Assembly (NCBI GenBank): GCA_022601435.1
Contig: JAJACQ010000015.1
Location: 1-45,167 of the forward strand
Origin: Chlamydiia bacterium
GTDB taxonomy: Bacteria > Chlamydiota > Chlamydiia > Chlamydiales > 2-12-FULL-49-11
Direction: 5' to 3'
Length of the DNA stretch: 45,167 nt
Positions 32,881 through 41,049 of this stretch are shown one piece after another. Position 1 is the stretch's first letter. Every line of letters begins with the position of its first letter. The position numbers and the translations under genes were made by a program. A model generated the notes under the pieces. That model was not told the DNA's origin and ran no database searches. It was given only the letters and a program-made list of their open reading frames with translations.

Positions 32881-34477
32881 ATTTTGATAAAGTTTTACAA
32901 TAAGCCATAGCGCGAGTAACAGTTTCCACGTTCCATCCTTGATTTTTTAGCCTTTCAAAACCTCCCCGGTAATATAATTGCCTCCAAATCCAAGCTTGTT
33001 TATGATTTTTCATTCTTGCGTATTCAATCAATTCTTCATCATTCATGTCACGTATTTTTTTTACGTGAATGATTTTATTTTGGATTGCGTCGTAAAATGC
33101 ACCTTGAAGATCAACTTCTGCTAGTCGCTTAGTTGGGTATTTATATCCACAAAATGGGCATATTTTGGTACTTATTGGAATCATTACACCACAGCCCTTT
33201 TTCTCGCCAGATGGAATTGGTTTCCCGTTTGCATCAATTCCGCAATCTTTCATTGGTGGAACCCCATTGCCTTCCTTGCTCTCTTCGTGCCATAGTGACC
33301 ATAAAACGGGAGCTGTGTAATGACCTAATCTTGACGCGTTTTCTCCAAAATCAAGAATATTAAAATGAGTTTTACCTGGATGAATCCTTGACCCTCTACC
33401 ATATATTTGTTTAAGTAGAGTTACGCTTGTCGTTGCCCTGTTTATTATTATAGTTTCTATTGAAGGGCAATCATAACCAGTAGTTGCAATTCCAGCGTTT
33501 ATTAAAATAGGAAACTCGCCATTCTCATATTGCTGAAACATTTTACTTCTCTCTCCACTCCAAGCCCAATATTTTTCTTGATATAATTCGTACAATCGCA
33601 ACCTTTCCTCATATCTAACCCAAGCGCCATCGGTGTCGTTTTTCTTCGGCTCTTTTGGTGAAGACATCTGTGAAACAACGAATCTAGCGTCAAATCCAGC
33701 GTTTCTAAATTCTTCACACGTTTTTATTACGTGCTCAATATTTACGCAAAAAACTAATGCTTTTGAACCAAAACACAACTTTTTGTATTCCTTAACAACA
33801 CCTTTGTAAAGCGTAGTTGAATTGAATCTGTCAAACATCTGCTTTTCATCATAATCACCAGTAAGCGCATTGAATTTTAAGTTTTCAACATTAGCTCCAG
33901 CGATTCCGTAATAATCATCGGAAACCAAGAATCCCATTTTTATCAAGTCATCAACAGTAACGGTTTCGATTATCTTTTCATAATCTATAGCTAACTGTCG
34001 CATTTTACCACTCCTTTTTGGCGTTGCTGTGAAACCCAAAACAATCTTATCATCAACTAAACCAGATTCAAACAAATAATTAAATTCTTGCTTGTGTGCT
34101 TCATCAATAATTATATAATCAACTTCTTTACGTAGCCAGTTTTTCCAGTAGTTATCTTTCAATCTGTTTCTAAAAGTTTGAGACATGGCAACGTAAATAT
34201 CTTTGCCTCGATTCAAATACTTTGTGCCTGCCTTAATGTATGAAGGTTCTAAGCCAAAATTCTTCAGTGTACCGCCGCTTGAGAGTAGTAGTTCAGCGCG
34301 ATCTGTAAGTACTAAACCAGTTTTTTTTCTTATTTTACTTTGTTGTGCTAAATACGAAAAAATGACCGTTTTACCCCCACCAGTTGGAAGACACGCCAAA
34401 CAATGAAGCCCCCCTTTAGATAAAAACTTTCTAATTTCACCAACAAATTCTTCCTGGTAACCTCTAAGTTTTATCAT
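32879..34477 (-). CDS. DEAH-box helicase (superfamily 2)
   Basis: 532 residues. Motif I is LPTGGGKT (30-37), motif II DEAH (about 124-127) within YIIIDEAHKQ, motif III GFTATP, and motif VI-type region TLLKQIYGRGSRIHPGKTHFNILDFG. A C-terminal Cys cluster (CGVMIPISTKICPFCGYKYP) looks like zinc binding. It belongs to the ResIII/UvrB-like helicases common in phage replication modules and may unwind the origin or recombination intermediates. It overlaps the cytosine methyltransferase start region by 14 bases. Confidence 0.88.
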   Translation of the reverse strand: MIKLRGYQEEFVGEIRKFLSKGGLHCLACLPTGGGKTVIFSYLAQQSKIRKKTGLVLTDRAELLLSSGGTLKNFGLEPSYIKAGTKYLNRGKDIYVAMSQTFRNRLKDNYWKNWLRKEVDYIIIDEAHKQEFNYLFESGLVDDKIVLGFTATPKRSGKMRQLAIDYEKIIETVTVDDLIKMGFLVSDDYYGIAGANVENLKFNALTGDYDEKQMFDRFNSTTLYKGVVKEYKKLCFGSKALVFCVNIEHVIKTCEEFRNAGFDARFVVSQMSSPKEPKKNDTDGAWVRYEERLRLYELYQEKYWAWSGERSKMFQQYENGEFPILINAGIATTGYDCPSIETIIINRATTSVTLLKQIYGRGSRIHPGKTHFNILDFGENASRLGHYTAPVLWSLWHEESKEGNGVPPMKDCGIDANGKPIPSGEKKGCGVMIPISTKICPFCGYKYPTKRLAEVDLQGAFYDAIQNKIIHVKKIRDMNDEELIEYARMKNHKQAWIWRQLYYRGGFERLKNQGWNVETVTRAMAYCKTLSK

Positions 34478-35363
34478 ATTTTTCTATTGTTTTAAAAATT
34501 TGGAAAATTAACTGCGATACTATCGCGTTTCCGTAGGCTTTTATTGATTCGTTTCGCCATTTAGGAAAGGTAATTCCGTCCAATCGATCGGAAACCCCAT
34601 CATTTCCGCCACAAATCGGGGGTTGAGTTGGGAAGTCTTGCCATGTTGTGCGAACGCGTCTGGTAAACTGTTTTTCCCATTCCGACCCTTCTCCATTAAC
34701 TTTTCCTTTGTTCTCGCTCCTTTCCAGTCCCGAGTTGTTGGCGTTGGAATCATTCCACCGTAAACTATCTGACTCGCTAGACTCCCAAACTTCGTCCCGT
34801 TTTTGTACCCGTTCTTCTTTACTCTCTCCCTCATTTTCTCTGGGTCTTCGCACGTCATTACCGTGGTTGGAGTAAGCAACAATGAAGACTCTATCTCTTT
34901 TGTGGGGAGCGTTGACACTGCAAGCCGGAAGTAATACCGATTGGACTTCGTACCCAAGAGCTTCCAAGTCAGCTTGCACCTCGTCGAAGACCAGCCCTCC
35001 ATTCCAACCAATAAGCCCAAAAACGTTTTCGCCCACGACCCAACGCGGCTGAATTTCTCTAATTGCTCTAAGCATTTCGGGCCATAAATGGCGTTCGTCA
35101 TCGGTGCCCTTTCGTTTTCCTGCGAGGCTGTACGGCTGGCAGGGGAAACCTCCTGTAAGAACGTCAATTGTTCCCCTCCACTTTTTGAAGTTTGTTTCTT
35201 TGATGTTTTCATAACTTTCTGATTCTGGCCAATAGTAATCTAATATCTTTCTACCAAACGGATTTATTTCGCAATGGAAAACATTTTTCCACCCCATCCA
35301 CTCAGCTGCAAGTTCTGGCCCTCCTATTCCGCTAAATAAAGAAGCGTGTCTTACCCTTTGCAT
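34464..35363 (-). CDS. dcm: DNA cytosine-5 methyltransferase
   Basis: 299 residues with C5-methylase motifs: HASLFSGIGGPELAAEWMGW (motif I, 7-26), GGFPCQPYSLAGKRKG (motif IV, catalytic Cys75), GENVFGL (motif VI, 111-117), RDRVFIVAYS (motif VIII) and a distinct SIKAYGNAIVSQ (motif X) near 275-286. The target-recognition part between motifs VIII and X is unusually polar (Glu, Asn, Arg) because that DNA also encodes another protein in a second frame. It modifies phage DNA against restriction. Confidence 0.9.
   Translation of the reverse strand: MQRVRHASLFSGIGGPELAAEWMGWKNVFHCEINPFGRKILDYYWPESESYENIKETNFKKWRGTIDVLTGGFPCQPYSLAGKRKGTDDERHLWPEMLRAIREIQPRWVVGENVFGLIGWNGGLVFDEVQADLEALGYEVQSVLLPACSVNAPHKRDRVFIVAYSNHGNDVRRPRENEGESKEERVQKRDEVWESSESDSLRWNDSNANNSGLERSENKGKVNGEGSEWEKQFTRRVRTTWQDFPTQPPICGGNDGVSDRLDGITFPKWRNESIKAYGNAIVSQLIFQIFKTIEKYDKT
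34541..35212 (-). CDS. overprinted methyltransferase-associated protein
   Basis: 223 residues, same strand and fully inside dcm in another frame. It reads as a real protein: MEGWSSTRCKLTWKLLGTKS (about 71-90), LLLTPTTVMTCED, MIPTPTTRDWKGA, and the ending LNPRFVAEMMGFPIDWTELPF. I recognise these as the family often found beside, or fused to, phage cytosine methylases (LTWK..., TPT, LNPxFVxxMMGFPxxWT). Finding this signature in a frame that must also encode the methylase C-terminus shows that both frames are under selection. Its function is not known; a role in target choice or methylase regulation is a guess. Confidence 0.7.
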   Translation of the reverse strand: MKTSKKQTSKSGGEQLTFLQEVSPASRTASQENERAPMTNAIYGPKCLEQLEKFSRVGSWAKTFLGLLVGMEGWSSTRCKLTWKLLGTKSNRYYFRLAVSTLPTKEIESSLLLTPTTVMTCEDPEKMRERVKKNGYKNGTKFGSLASQIVYGGMIPTPTTRDWKGARTKEKLMEKGRNGKNSLPDAFAQHGKTSQLNPRFVAEMMGFPIDWTELPFLNGETNQ

Positions 35364-35626
35364 ATAAAGAAAATTATCGTTTCGCTTGCCCTATACTTCC
35401 CCCAAATATCCTTTTCAGAAAACTTCTTTCCGAAAGCTAAGTAATAAAGGGCTTCAGGAAAAACATCATTTTTGTTATGTGAAAATTGGGTTATAATATC
35501 CAACTCAACACCGTCTTCATCGCAAAAATTATATGAAGAAATTGGTTTTCCGGCTAGTTTTTCACCAGGTAAAATAAAAGTTTTGTGATTCCCATTTATT
35601 TGTGTTACTTTTATGTCAATACTCAT
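35351..35626 (-). CDS. unknown protein, 91 aa
   Basis: Beta-rich N-terminus (IDIKVTQINGNHKTFILPGEKLAG) and a mixed C-terminus (DVFPEALYYLAFGKKFSEKDIW). It overlaps the dcm start by 13 bases and is preceded by a strong terminator-type hairpin, so it and dcm may need their own promoter or read-through. No family is recognised. Confidence 0.55.
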   Translation of the reverse strand: MSIDIKVTQINGNHKTFILPGEKLAGKPISSYNFCDEDGVELDIITQFSHNKNDVFPEALYYLAFGKKFSEKDIWGKYRASETIIFFICKG

Positions 35627-35667
35627 AATGATTAATTTTGTTTTAAGTAATCCTTTTGGTTGAGGTT

Positions 35668-35694
35668 AAAGCCCCGTTTTATAAACGGGGCTTT
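35668..35694 (-). terminator. intrinsic terminator after the SSB gene
   Basis: AAAGCCCCGTTT (35668-35679) pairs perfectly with AAACGGGGCTTT (35683-35694) around 3 bases. Runs of A/T flank both sides, so it may work in both directions. On the leftward transcript it follows the SSB stop at 35704 and would separate SSB from the methyltransferase block. Confidence 0.75.
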
Positions 35695-35703
35695 TTTGGT
35701 TTG

Positions 35704-36120
35704 TTAAAACGGGAGATCGTCATTTGGCTGGCTAGATCCAACTTGATTTTCAACTGGTGTGACTACCGTTCCATTTGACTGTGACTCATTCTTAGAACTA
35801 AGAAATTGAATCTGATTACCAATAATATCGGTTCGATATTTAGTAACACCATCCTGTTCATAACTTCTAGTTTGAAGTTTTCCTTCTAAGTAAATCTGAC
35901 TTCCTTTGCTAAGGTACTTTTCAGCAAGTTCAGCCAACTGTCTCCAAAGGGTAATGTTGTGCCACTCAGTCAACTCCTTCTTTTCACCCGTGTTTTTATC
36001 AGTCCAACTTTCGCTGGTGGCTAATCCAAAACTTGCAACCTTGGTTCCGTTGTCTAAAGTTCTCACCTCTGGATCTTTTCCTAATCTACCGATTAGGATT
36101 GCTTTGTTTACTCCACTCAT
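35704..36120 (-). CDS. ssb: single-stranded DNA-binding protein
   Basis: 138 residues: [36 protein letters not shown] (1-40) and [35 protein letters not shown] (53-88) form a standard OB fold. A Gln/Ser/Asn linker ends in the acidic tip DDLPF used to recruit replication partners. Normal length. It coats ssDNA for the primase-helicase and recombination proteins. A terminator lies after it and a spacer of about 20 bases before it. Confidence 0.95.
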   Translation of the reverse strand: MSGVNKAILIGRLGKDPEVRTLDNGTKVASFGLATSESWTDKNTGEKKELTEWHNITLWRQLAELAEKYLSKGSQIYLEGKLQTRSYEQDGVTKYRTDIIGNQIQFLSSKNESQSNGTVVTPVENQVGSSQPNDDLPF

Positions 36121-36139
36121 AATTTATCTGTTTTATTTA

Positions 36140-36706
36140 TTAATCAATTGTAATCATACTAAATGAGGTTGCAAGAGGGCTCCTTTCAGTTACTTGAGCG
36201 CCGTCCTCAACAGTTTGTACCAATACTCTGAATTTGTCTCCATCAACAATAGTGACAAATTTATAAATATAAACACAACCTTCATCTTGGTCATTGTCTC
36301 TTGCAATATAGTTATTTGCCAGCTTTATCTTGTCCCATGTATTTCCATTGAACCTCTCAATCCATACATTTAATTGCGCCCTATTGTTACCACAACATCC
36401 TCCAACTGAAGATTCTATTCTTGCCCTTCTACCAACCAATGTAGCGCCAAGAGATAGTTCATTTGCAATAAAAGAGTATCCAGTATCTATTATCTCTGGA
36501 GAACCCCATGAATCGAAAACTTGTTCATTTTCTGGTAGTGGAGAAGTGTTTGCAGGGTCAGCCATACACTCGAAAATAGCTTTTTTTGGAGCATCTTTGC
36601 CGCTTACCTCGTTAACTGTAACGCGTACCTCTTCAATAGTTTCATTTATCGTTATTTTGACCTCCTGGAGCTCTTCAACAACCGTTATTTTTACCTCGTT
36701 AGCCAT
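36140..36706 (-). CDS. structural-looking fibre protein
   Basis: 188 residues. The N-terminus has three near-repeats of a beta unit (EVKITVVEELQ, EVKITINETIE, EVRVTVNEVSG, residues 3-35). The C-terminal part (about 55-188) is rich in strands with Gly and Cys (GGCCGNNRAQLNVWIERF) and resembles jelly-roll domains of virion fibres. It follows a BppU-type anchor gene. Both lie inside the replication operon and run opposite to the structural genes. A role as minor capsid fibre is inferred. Confidence 0.5.
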   Translation of the reverse strand: MANEVKITVVEELQEVKITINETIEEVRVTVNEVSGKDAPKKAIFECMADPANTSPLPENEQVFDSWGSPEIIDTGYSFIANELSLGATLVGRRARIESSVGGCCGNNRAQLNVWIERFNGNTWDKIKLANNYIARDNDQDEGCVYIYKFVTIVDGDKFRVLVQTVEDGAQVTERSPLATSFSMITID

Positions 36707-36710
36707 TTTC

Positions 36711-37055
36711 CTAATCAGTTACGTCTTGAGCTATCTTCCAACTTCCCTCCAAATATGTTTTTGTAGAGCCATCTGGAAAGAAAAACTGAATATCGTATTT
36801 GTACTCAGACGCGTTTTCTTTGATTATTTTCTCATCAAAGTCAAACCTACCGTTCGGTGCATCGATAATAGTGAATCCATTACCAACTGTGAATTGAGCT
36901 TCTTTAACCCCTTGAGAAACTTTTAATTTTAAAAACATGTAAATATTTACACCTGTTAAATCAATAGGGTTGTCATCAGCGTCAGCAACAGTAAACTCGA
37001 TTCTGTTGAATGTGTCGCCACGCAATGCGGTGGGGAAATTGTAATTTTGTGCCAT
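36711..37055 (-). CDS. BppU-type N-terminal domain protein
   Basis: 114 residues: FPTALRGDTFNRIEFTVADADDNPIDLTGVNIYMFLKLK and a strand pair (GRFDFDEKIIKENASEYKYDIQFFFPDGSTKTYLEG) match the N-terminal anchor of baseplate upper/fibre proteins (DUF2479-like). Such domains attach fibres to a virion. It is separated from the next fibre gene by 4 bases. It lies between primase and SSB, an odd place for virion parts. Confidence 0.6.
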   Translation of the reverse strand: MAQNYNFPTALRGDTFNRIEFTVADADDNPIDLTGVNIYMFLKLKVSQGVKEAQFTVGNGFTIIDAPNGRFDFDEKIIKENASEYKYDIQFFFPDGSTKTYLEGSWKIAQDVTD

Positions 37056-37060
37056 AATTT

Positions 37061-39352
37061 TTATTTATTATTAAAACCGTTGTAATTTACAAATTTAATG
37101 TAACTTTTTTCTCCTTTTCCTTCTTTGGAAAATTCCCACCCATAAATTTCGCACATTTTTCTACACATTGTGTAGAACCATTGTGGGTTTACTGATTCAT
37201 TATCATTCTCTTTGTTCTTAATAAAGTCATCATACATTTGACGACCATTGTTTACTTCATAAAGGTTGAGTGACGTAATCTCTGTAAAGTATTCGGCGAA
37301 ATATACGCTTGTATTTTTAACCAACATCTTCTTCTTCATGTTTTCAGATTTAGCCGAAACTAATCCTTTGTTTAAATACAACTGAACACACCAAATAAGA
37401 AAGCTGTACAGAGAATTCCAATCATTTTGATTCCAGTCATCACTAAAAAAATCTCTATCACCAAATTCGCTTGAAGGCGTCCTTTTTTCGTTATAATATC
37501 CAGTAAACTCCATCATGTGAAGCCTTCTTTGATATGAATTCGAGTATCCCTTTGGAGTTCTGTTACTACTTACAAGCAATTTCGGTGCGTCATCAAACTC
37601 AATACTAACCTTGTCCCTACCCTTTTTTTCAATTTCAAAATTTCCAGTGATTTTAGAAAACAGCTCCTTTATGTCACCTTCGTAATCATCGAGCAACACT
37701 ATTTGAGTATCTGGATTAATTGTTTGGAATTTGAATTTGTCCCTCTTATCAAAATCCTTACCGTCAATCTCAACAACAGATCGAACGTATTTCAAACATT
37801 TTTGGAACAAATTCTTTCCAGTGCCTCCATCAGCATTTCCATCTATTTCACCAAATGCTTCATCGCAAGAATATATCAACTTTGTCAACCTCTGCTTTTT
37901 GTATGTGTGTATCGCATAACCCAACGATGAGCAAGCAGCTAAATACTTATCTCTATTTTTATCATTGTTATTTGTCAACGCACGAAATACAAATTTGTTG
38001 AATGGATGCTCCTTAAAGTCTACAACCTCAGTCATGTTTTTCTTACACACTTGATTTCTCCAAATATGCATTCCTTGCAAGCTAGGATATGTCTTTTTAG
38101 TGGCCTGCTTTTTGGTTATAACATAATAAAAGTCCTCAAAAAACATAAAGCTTTCATTGTTTTTGTCTTTTATTTGCTCAACATTAATTTCACTAAGCGC
38201 ATTCAGAAAACTTGATTCAAAAAATCTATTTTTCATTTGAAGCTCATCATAAACAATGTCAGGTGCGTGCTTATCTATATACTCCAAAACAACCCGTTTA
38301 ATATCAACCACGTCAACTTGATCAACAATCTTATTTTGAACCCTAACAAAAATCCAGTTTTTCAGACTTTCCTTTGGCCTGTAAATTCCAAAACCGTTAG
38401 CTTCAACAAATTCTAAATATTTCTTAGTGTCAATTTTTATTCTACCCTTATCATTTATGTGCCAGAACAAAGTTATATTTGTTGCTTGGTTACTGGAAAT
38501 TTTAACATCATTCTTTTTGAATTCAGAAACAGTAAAAACCTCAGTTCCAAAATCGTTTCCAGCATAAATAGACCTTAACATCGACTCAACCTCCTTTGTT
38601 GGGTAGTCAGGGTATTCATTAGAGAAGTAATAACCAACGGCCGTTTTCTCAACACCATAACGACATAACGCATGAGCAAAAATTGTAAGAAAATTGTTTC
38701 TGTTACCTTGGGTGTAAACCTCTTTTTTGTCAATCCATTTCCTAATTCCATCAATAACAACTTGAGCATCAGTAGATTTTACAGCTTTAACCTCCTCTTT
38801 TAGGACTTCAGTATAAACTTCACTTTCTTCGTTGTAATATATATTTGGATCAAAAGACTCATAGCAAACACGTGTTACATCTTTACCGCTTTTGTCAATT
38901 TCATATGGTTGAATAATCTTGTTGAAATATCTTTCCAAGCTTAAAAATTGCCCTTTGTGAGTGTCTGGAGAGTTTATTATTTTTACTACAACCTTAAAAC
39001 CAGCGCCTCTTGGGGAAACGAAGCAAGCATAAGTATATTTATCCCTTTCTAATGCCTCACGAATTAAGGGCATATCTTTTGCTTTTATCTTATCAATATC
39101 TAAACAAATAAGACCTGAATGTTGCAATAAATACCCAGCTTTCCTTTCTGAGAATTGACCAGAAAAGCAAATTGACGGTAATCTACGTTTATAAAGTTGC
39201 TGATTATTTTCTCCCTTTTCCGCTCTTATCGACTTTATTAATTCCTCACTTTCACCATCCTTGATTCTTTTGAAAACTTGCACAACATCTAAGTGCAAAG
39301 GATTTCTTGTGTCCAAGATATTGCTGAAAATAGTTACCTTGAAATTTTCCAT
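37061..39352 (-). CDS. primase-helicase (BT4734/VirE N-terminal, SF3 helicase)
   Basis: 763 residues. The N-terminal domain (VTIFSNILDTRNPLHL...GLICLDIDK, SPRGAGFKVVVKI, about 5-140) is the BT4734/VirE-like primase domain characteristic of Bacteroidota. The central part contains a DUF-like linker, and the C-terminal helicase has GGTGKNLFQ (Walker A, about 509-517), IVLLDDYEGD (Walker B, about 550-560) and KLLVSSN (sensor). It primes and opens DNA at the origin. The start overlaps the nuclease gene stop by one base. Confidence 0.88.
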   Translation of the reverse strand: MENFKVTIFSNILDTRNPLHLDVVQVFKRIKDGESEELIKSIRAEKGENNQQLYKRRLPSICFSGQFSERKAGYLLQHSGLICLDIDKIKAKDMPLIREALERDKYTYACFVSPRGAGFKVVVKIINSPDTHKGQFLSLERYFNKIIQPYEIDKSGKDVTRVCYESFDPNIYYNEESEVYTEVLKEEVKAVKSTDAQVVIDGIRKWIDKKEVYTQGNRNNFLTIFAHALCRYGVEKTAVGYYFSNEYPDYPTKEVESMLRSIYAGNDFGTEVFTVSEFKKNDVKISSNQATNITLFWHINDKGRIKIDTKKYLEFVEANGFGIYRPKESLKNWIFVRVQNKIVDQVDVVDIKRVVLEYIDKHAPDIVYDELQMKNRFFESSFLNALSEINVEQIKDKNNESFMFFEDFYYVITKKQATKKTYPSLQGMHIWRNQVCKKNMTEVVDFKEHPFNKFVFRALTNNNDKNRDKYLAACSSLGYAIHTYKKQRLTKLIYSCDEAFGEIDGNADGGTGKNLFQKCLKYVRSVVEIDGKDFDKRDKFKFQTINPDTQIVLLDDYEGDIKELFSKITGNFEIEKKGRDKVSIEFDDAPKLLVSSNRTPKGYSNSYQRRLHMMEFTGYYNEKRTPSSEFGDRDFFSDDWNQNDWNSLYSFLIWCVQLYLNKGLVSAKSENMKKKMLVKNTSVYFAEYFTEITSLNLYEVNNGRQMYDDFIKNKENDNESVNPQWFYTMCRKMCEIYGWEFSKEGKGEKSYIKFVNYNGFNNK

Positions 39353-39762
39353 TAAAATATTAAACTTTTGGTTTTAGTTTTTTTAATTAATTCCAGAACA
39401 ACATCGCGGCGGTATTTCACAGCATACGGAGCACTCTGAACAATTGCATGTATTTCATCCAGCTCTGTAAGGACATACCACTCACTAGCATTTAAGCCCC
39501 AATTATATTGGTTTATAATATGATCTTTTGGATGTCGCTTTCCTGGAAGCTTTACCTCTATTCCAACAATGGTTTTATCTTCACGAATATAGCACAAGTC
39601 AGAAACACCAGGAAACATTCCCATTGATCGTAATTTAACACCATCTTTTGCAGCTAAACTTCTATTGTTAACCATAAAAAGGCGCCCTCTTTGTTCTGGG
39701 TATTTTCTGGAGAACTCAACCACCGCAGCGGCTTGAAGTTGTGCTTCTGTTTTGAATTTCAT
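39352..39762 (-). CDS. VRR-NUC nuclease
   Basis: 136 residues from ATG 39762 (an upstream GTG at 39798 would overlap the previous gene). Motifs of the VRR-NUC fold are FKTEAQLQAAAVVEFSRKYP, MFPGVSDLCYIREDK (metal Asp) and GIEVKLPGKRHPKDH (E-x-K). It probably resolves branched DNA or acts in repair next to the primase. The C-terminus is basic. Complete for the family. Confidence 0.85.
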   Translation of the reverse strand: MKFKTEAQLQAAAVVEFSRKYPEQRGRLFMVNNRSLAAKDGVKLRSMGMFPGVSDLCYIREDKTIVGIEVKLPGKRHPKDHIINQYNWGLNASEWYVLTELDEIHAIVQSAPYAVKYRRDVVLELIKKTKTKSLIF

Positions 39763-39775
39763 TATATTATTTTTT

Positions 39776-40015
39776 TTAAAATGGTAAATTATTATCACCT
39801 AACCCCTTTATGCACATTAATTGATCGCCTATACTTTCTTTTCGATACTGTTTAGAAATTTTAATTCCTCTTGGCGTTTTTCTCTCTGCTCGTGCCATCC
39901 CAGAAATAGTGTTAATGTTTATTTTAGAAACTATTAGTAATAAAATTGATACCATTTCAGAAAGTGAGAATTTTCCATTTTCTATATTAATCAACGTTTC
40001 TTTAAAGTTATCCAT
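39776..40015 (-). CDS. small protein with SSB-like acidic tip
   Basis: 79 residues: a helical N-terminus (LINIENGKFSLSEMVSILLLIVSKI), a basic linker (ARAERKTPRGIKISKQYRKE), and the ending LGDNNLPF. The last residues resemble the DDxPF tip of SSB (here SSB itself ends DDLPF), so it may compete for or recruit the same partners. It lies next to the VRR-NUC and primase genes. No family is recognised. Confidence 0.5.
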   Translation of the reverse strand: MDNFKETLINIENGKFSLSEMVSILLLIVSKININTISGMARAERKTPRGIKISKQYRKESIGDQLMCIKGLGDNNLPF

Positions 40016-40068
40016 GTTTTCTAGGTATCAAATTTAGTATTACTTCTATCGACCTGTTAGCCACAATT

Positions 40069-40308
40069 CTATTTACCATGTATTAATCTCATTGTCATCA
40101 ATCCACAACAAGTTTCCGCTGCGTCACGTTCAGCCTTTTCTTTATTATCAAATGCAGTTCCTACCGAGCCATCATCTTCATCAAATGTTACATAAATCTC
40201 TGAAAAGTGGCTAACACTATGTAAATTCAAAAGCTTTTGTTTAGCTTCCTTTTGGCTGTAACAACCCATCTCAAACATTCCTAGTATATTATCTATTTCT
40301 TTTTCCAT
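40069..40308 (-). CDS. unknown protein, 79 aa
   Basis: Starts MEKEIDNILGMFEMGCYSQK (ATG 40308; an upstream TTG is possible). Helical N-terminus, then a strand with Asp/Gly (EIYVTFDEDDGSVGTAFDNKEKAERDAAETCCG). A 14-base segment encoding LHSVS is shared with the upstream neighbour gene. Function unknown. Confidence 0.5.
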   Translation of the reverse strand: MEKEIDNILGMFEMGCYSQKEAKQKLLNLHSVSHFSEIYVTFDEDDGSVGTAFDNKEKAERDAAETCCGLMTMRLIHGK

Positions 40309-40331
40309 CGCTTCAAAATTTACATTCAACG

Positions 40332-40637
40332 TTAGCGAGAATAGACTTCTCTTTGTGCTAATTCATTTATTACACGTTTGCAATTATCTATCTCTTTATT
40401 AAATATTTCTCCGTGTTTCTCAGTCTTTCCAGTCACTCCATTTTCAATCATTGCTATTAGGTTAGTTATTGGACATAGTTTGCCTCTAATCTCGCTAACA
40501 CTATGTAGCAAATCAGATTTTAACTCTTTTTTCTTAATATAATCTGTTGCGTGGTCGTGATAACCTAAGTTAAATTCTACTCCTTCATCAGCTAAGTATG
40601 TTAAGAAGTCCTCTAGTAGTTCTTTTGTGTTATTCAT
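40332..40637 (-). CDS. unknown helical protein, 101 aa
   Basis: Helical throughout (ELLEDFLTYLADEGVEF, LKSDLLHSVSEIRGKLCPITNLIAMIENG, FNKEIDNCKRVINELAQRE). It shares the LHSVS-coding 14-mer with the next gene. No family is recognised. About 100 bases of non-coding DNA separate it from the HTH gene, with no clear signal in them. Confidence 0.5.
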   Translation of the reverse strand: MNNTKELLEDFLTYLADEGVEFNLGYHDHATDYIKKKELKSDLLHSVSEIRGKLCPITNLIAMIENGVTGKTEKHGEIFNKEIDNCKRVINELAQREVYSR

Positions 40638-40734
40638 TTCGTTGTTATTAAGTCGTTAAAAATCCGATTGCTACACTTATCATTGGAGAAAATAATGCTC
40701 CACTACGTTTCGCTATTGTTGCCAAATTTCCTTC

Positions 40735-40968
40735 TTAAACTTCTATAAGTTTAACCTCATAGTTTTTACCCTGAATTTCTACAATAGCACCTTCAACACT
40801 TTTGTTGTTAAACACAATTAACATTGACAAAGCCCACCTTGGAAGGTCTTTACTCGGAGCTAACATGCTTTTTAAGCTGGAATATTCCAGGTCTATCATG
40901 TCGGCTAAATCCCTGTAGCTTAACCCCAAGGATGACATCATTATTTTAAACTCTTCGTGCTTATTCAT
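40735..40968 (-). CDS. HTH DNA-binding protein (repressor candidate)
   Basis: 77 residues: EEFKIMMSSLGLSYRDLADMIDLEYSSLKSMLAP (helix-turn-helix, about 5-38, with SYRDLADMIDLEYSSLKSML as the recognition pair), then RWALSMLIVF and a strand tail (AIVEIQGKNYEVKLIEV). The gene has a strong promoter overlapped by a 9-bp-arm palindrome, so it probably represses itself. Together with operator copies at 41032 and 43340 this could be the early-gene switch. Confidence 0.65.
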   Translation of the reverse strand: MNKHEEFKIMMSSLGLSYRDLADMIDLEYSSLKSMLAPSKDLPRWALSMLIVFNNKSVEGAIVEIQGKNYEVKLIEV

Positions 40969-40994
40969 TTTGTTTATAGATTTCGTTTACAATT

Positions 40995-41025
40995 CAAAAA
41001 TAGTAAACTATTTTTTACCAAACAA
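40995..41025 (-). promoter_or_regulatory. promoter plus palindromic operator of the HTH gene
   Basis: Minus strand: TTG (41025-41023), 20-base spacer, TATTTTTG (41002-40995), a full -7 match. The palindrome AAAAATAGT-AA-ACTATTTTT (40996-41015) covers the -7 box. The overlapping arrangement AGTAAA-N6-TTTACC (41002-41019) recurs 30 bp away (41032-41049) and at 43340-43357. Confidence 0.65.
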
Positions 41026-41031
41026 TATTAA

Positions 41032-41049
41032 AGTGAATTATTTTTTACA
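41032..41049 (-). promoter_or_regulatory. second operator copy, 30 bp upstream
   Basis: AGTGAA-N6-TTTACA, the same layout as 41002-41019 and exactly 30 bp (about three helical turns) away, so two bound dimers would face the same side. It overlaps the last codons of the upstream gene. Confidence 0.45.

Noticed and set aside
36330..36926. 198-codon plus-strand frame opposite the fibre and BppU-like genes
   Set aside because: It crosses two sense genes and their gap and has serine-rich shadow composition with no recognisable domain.
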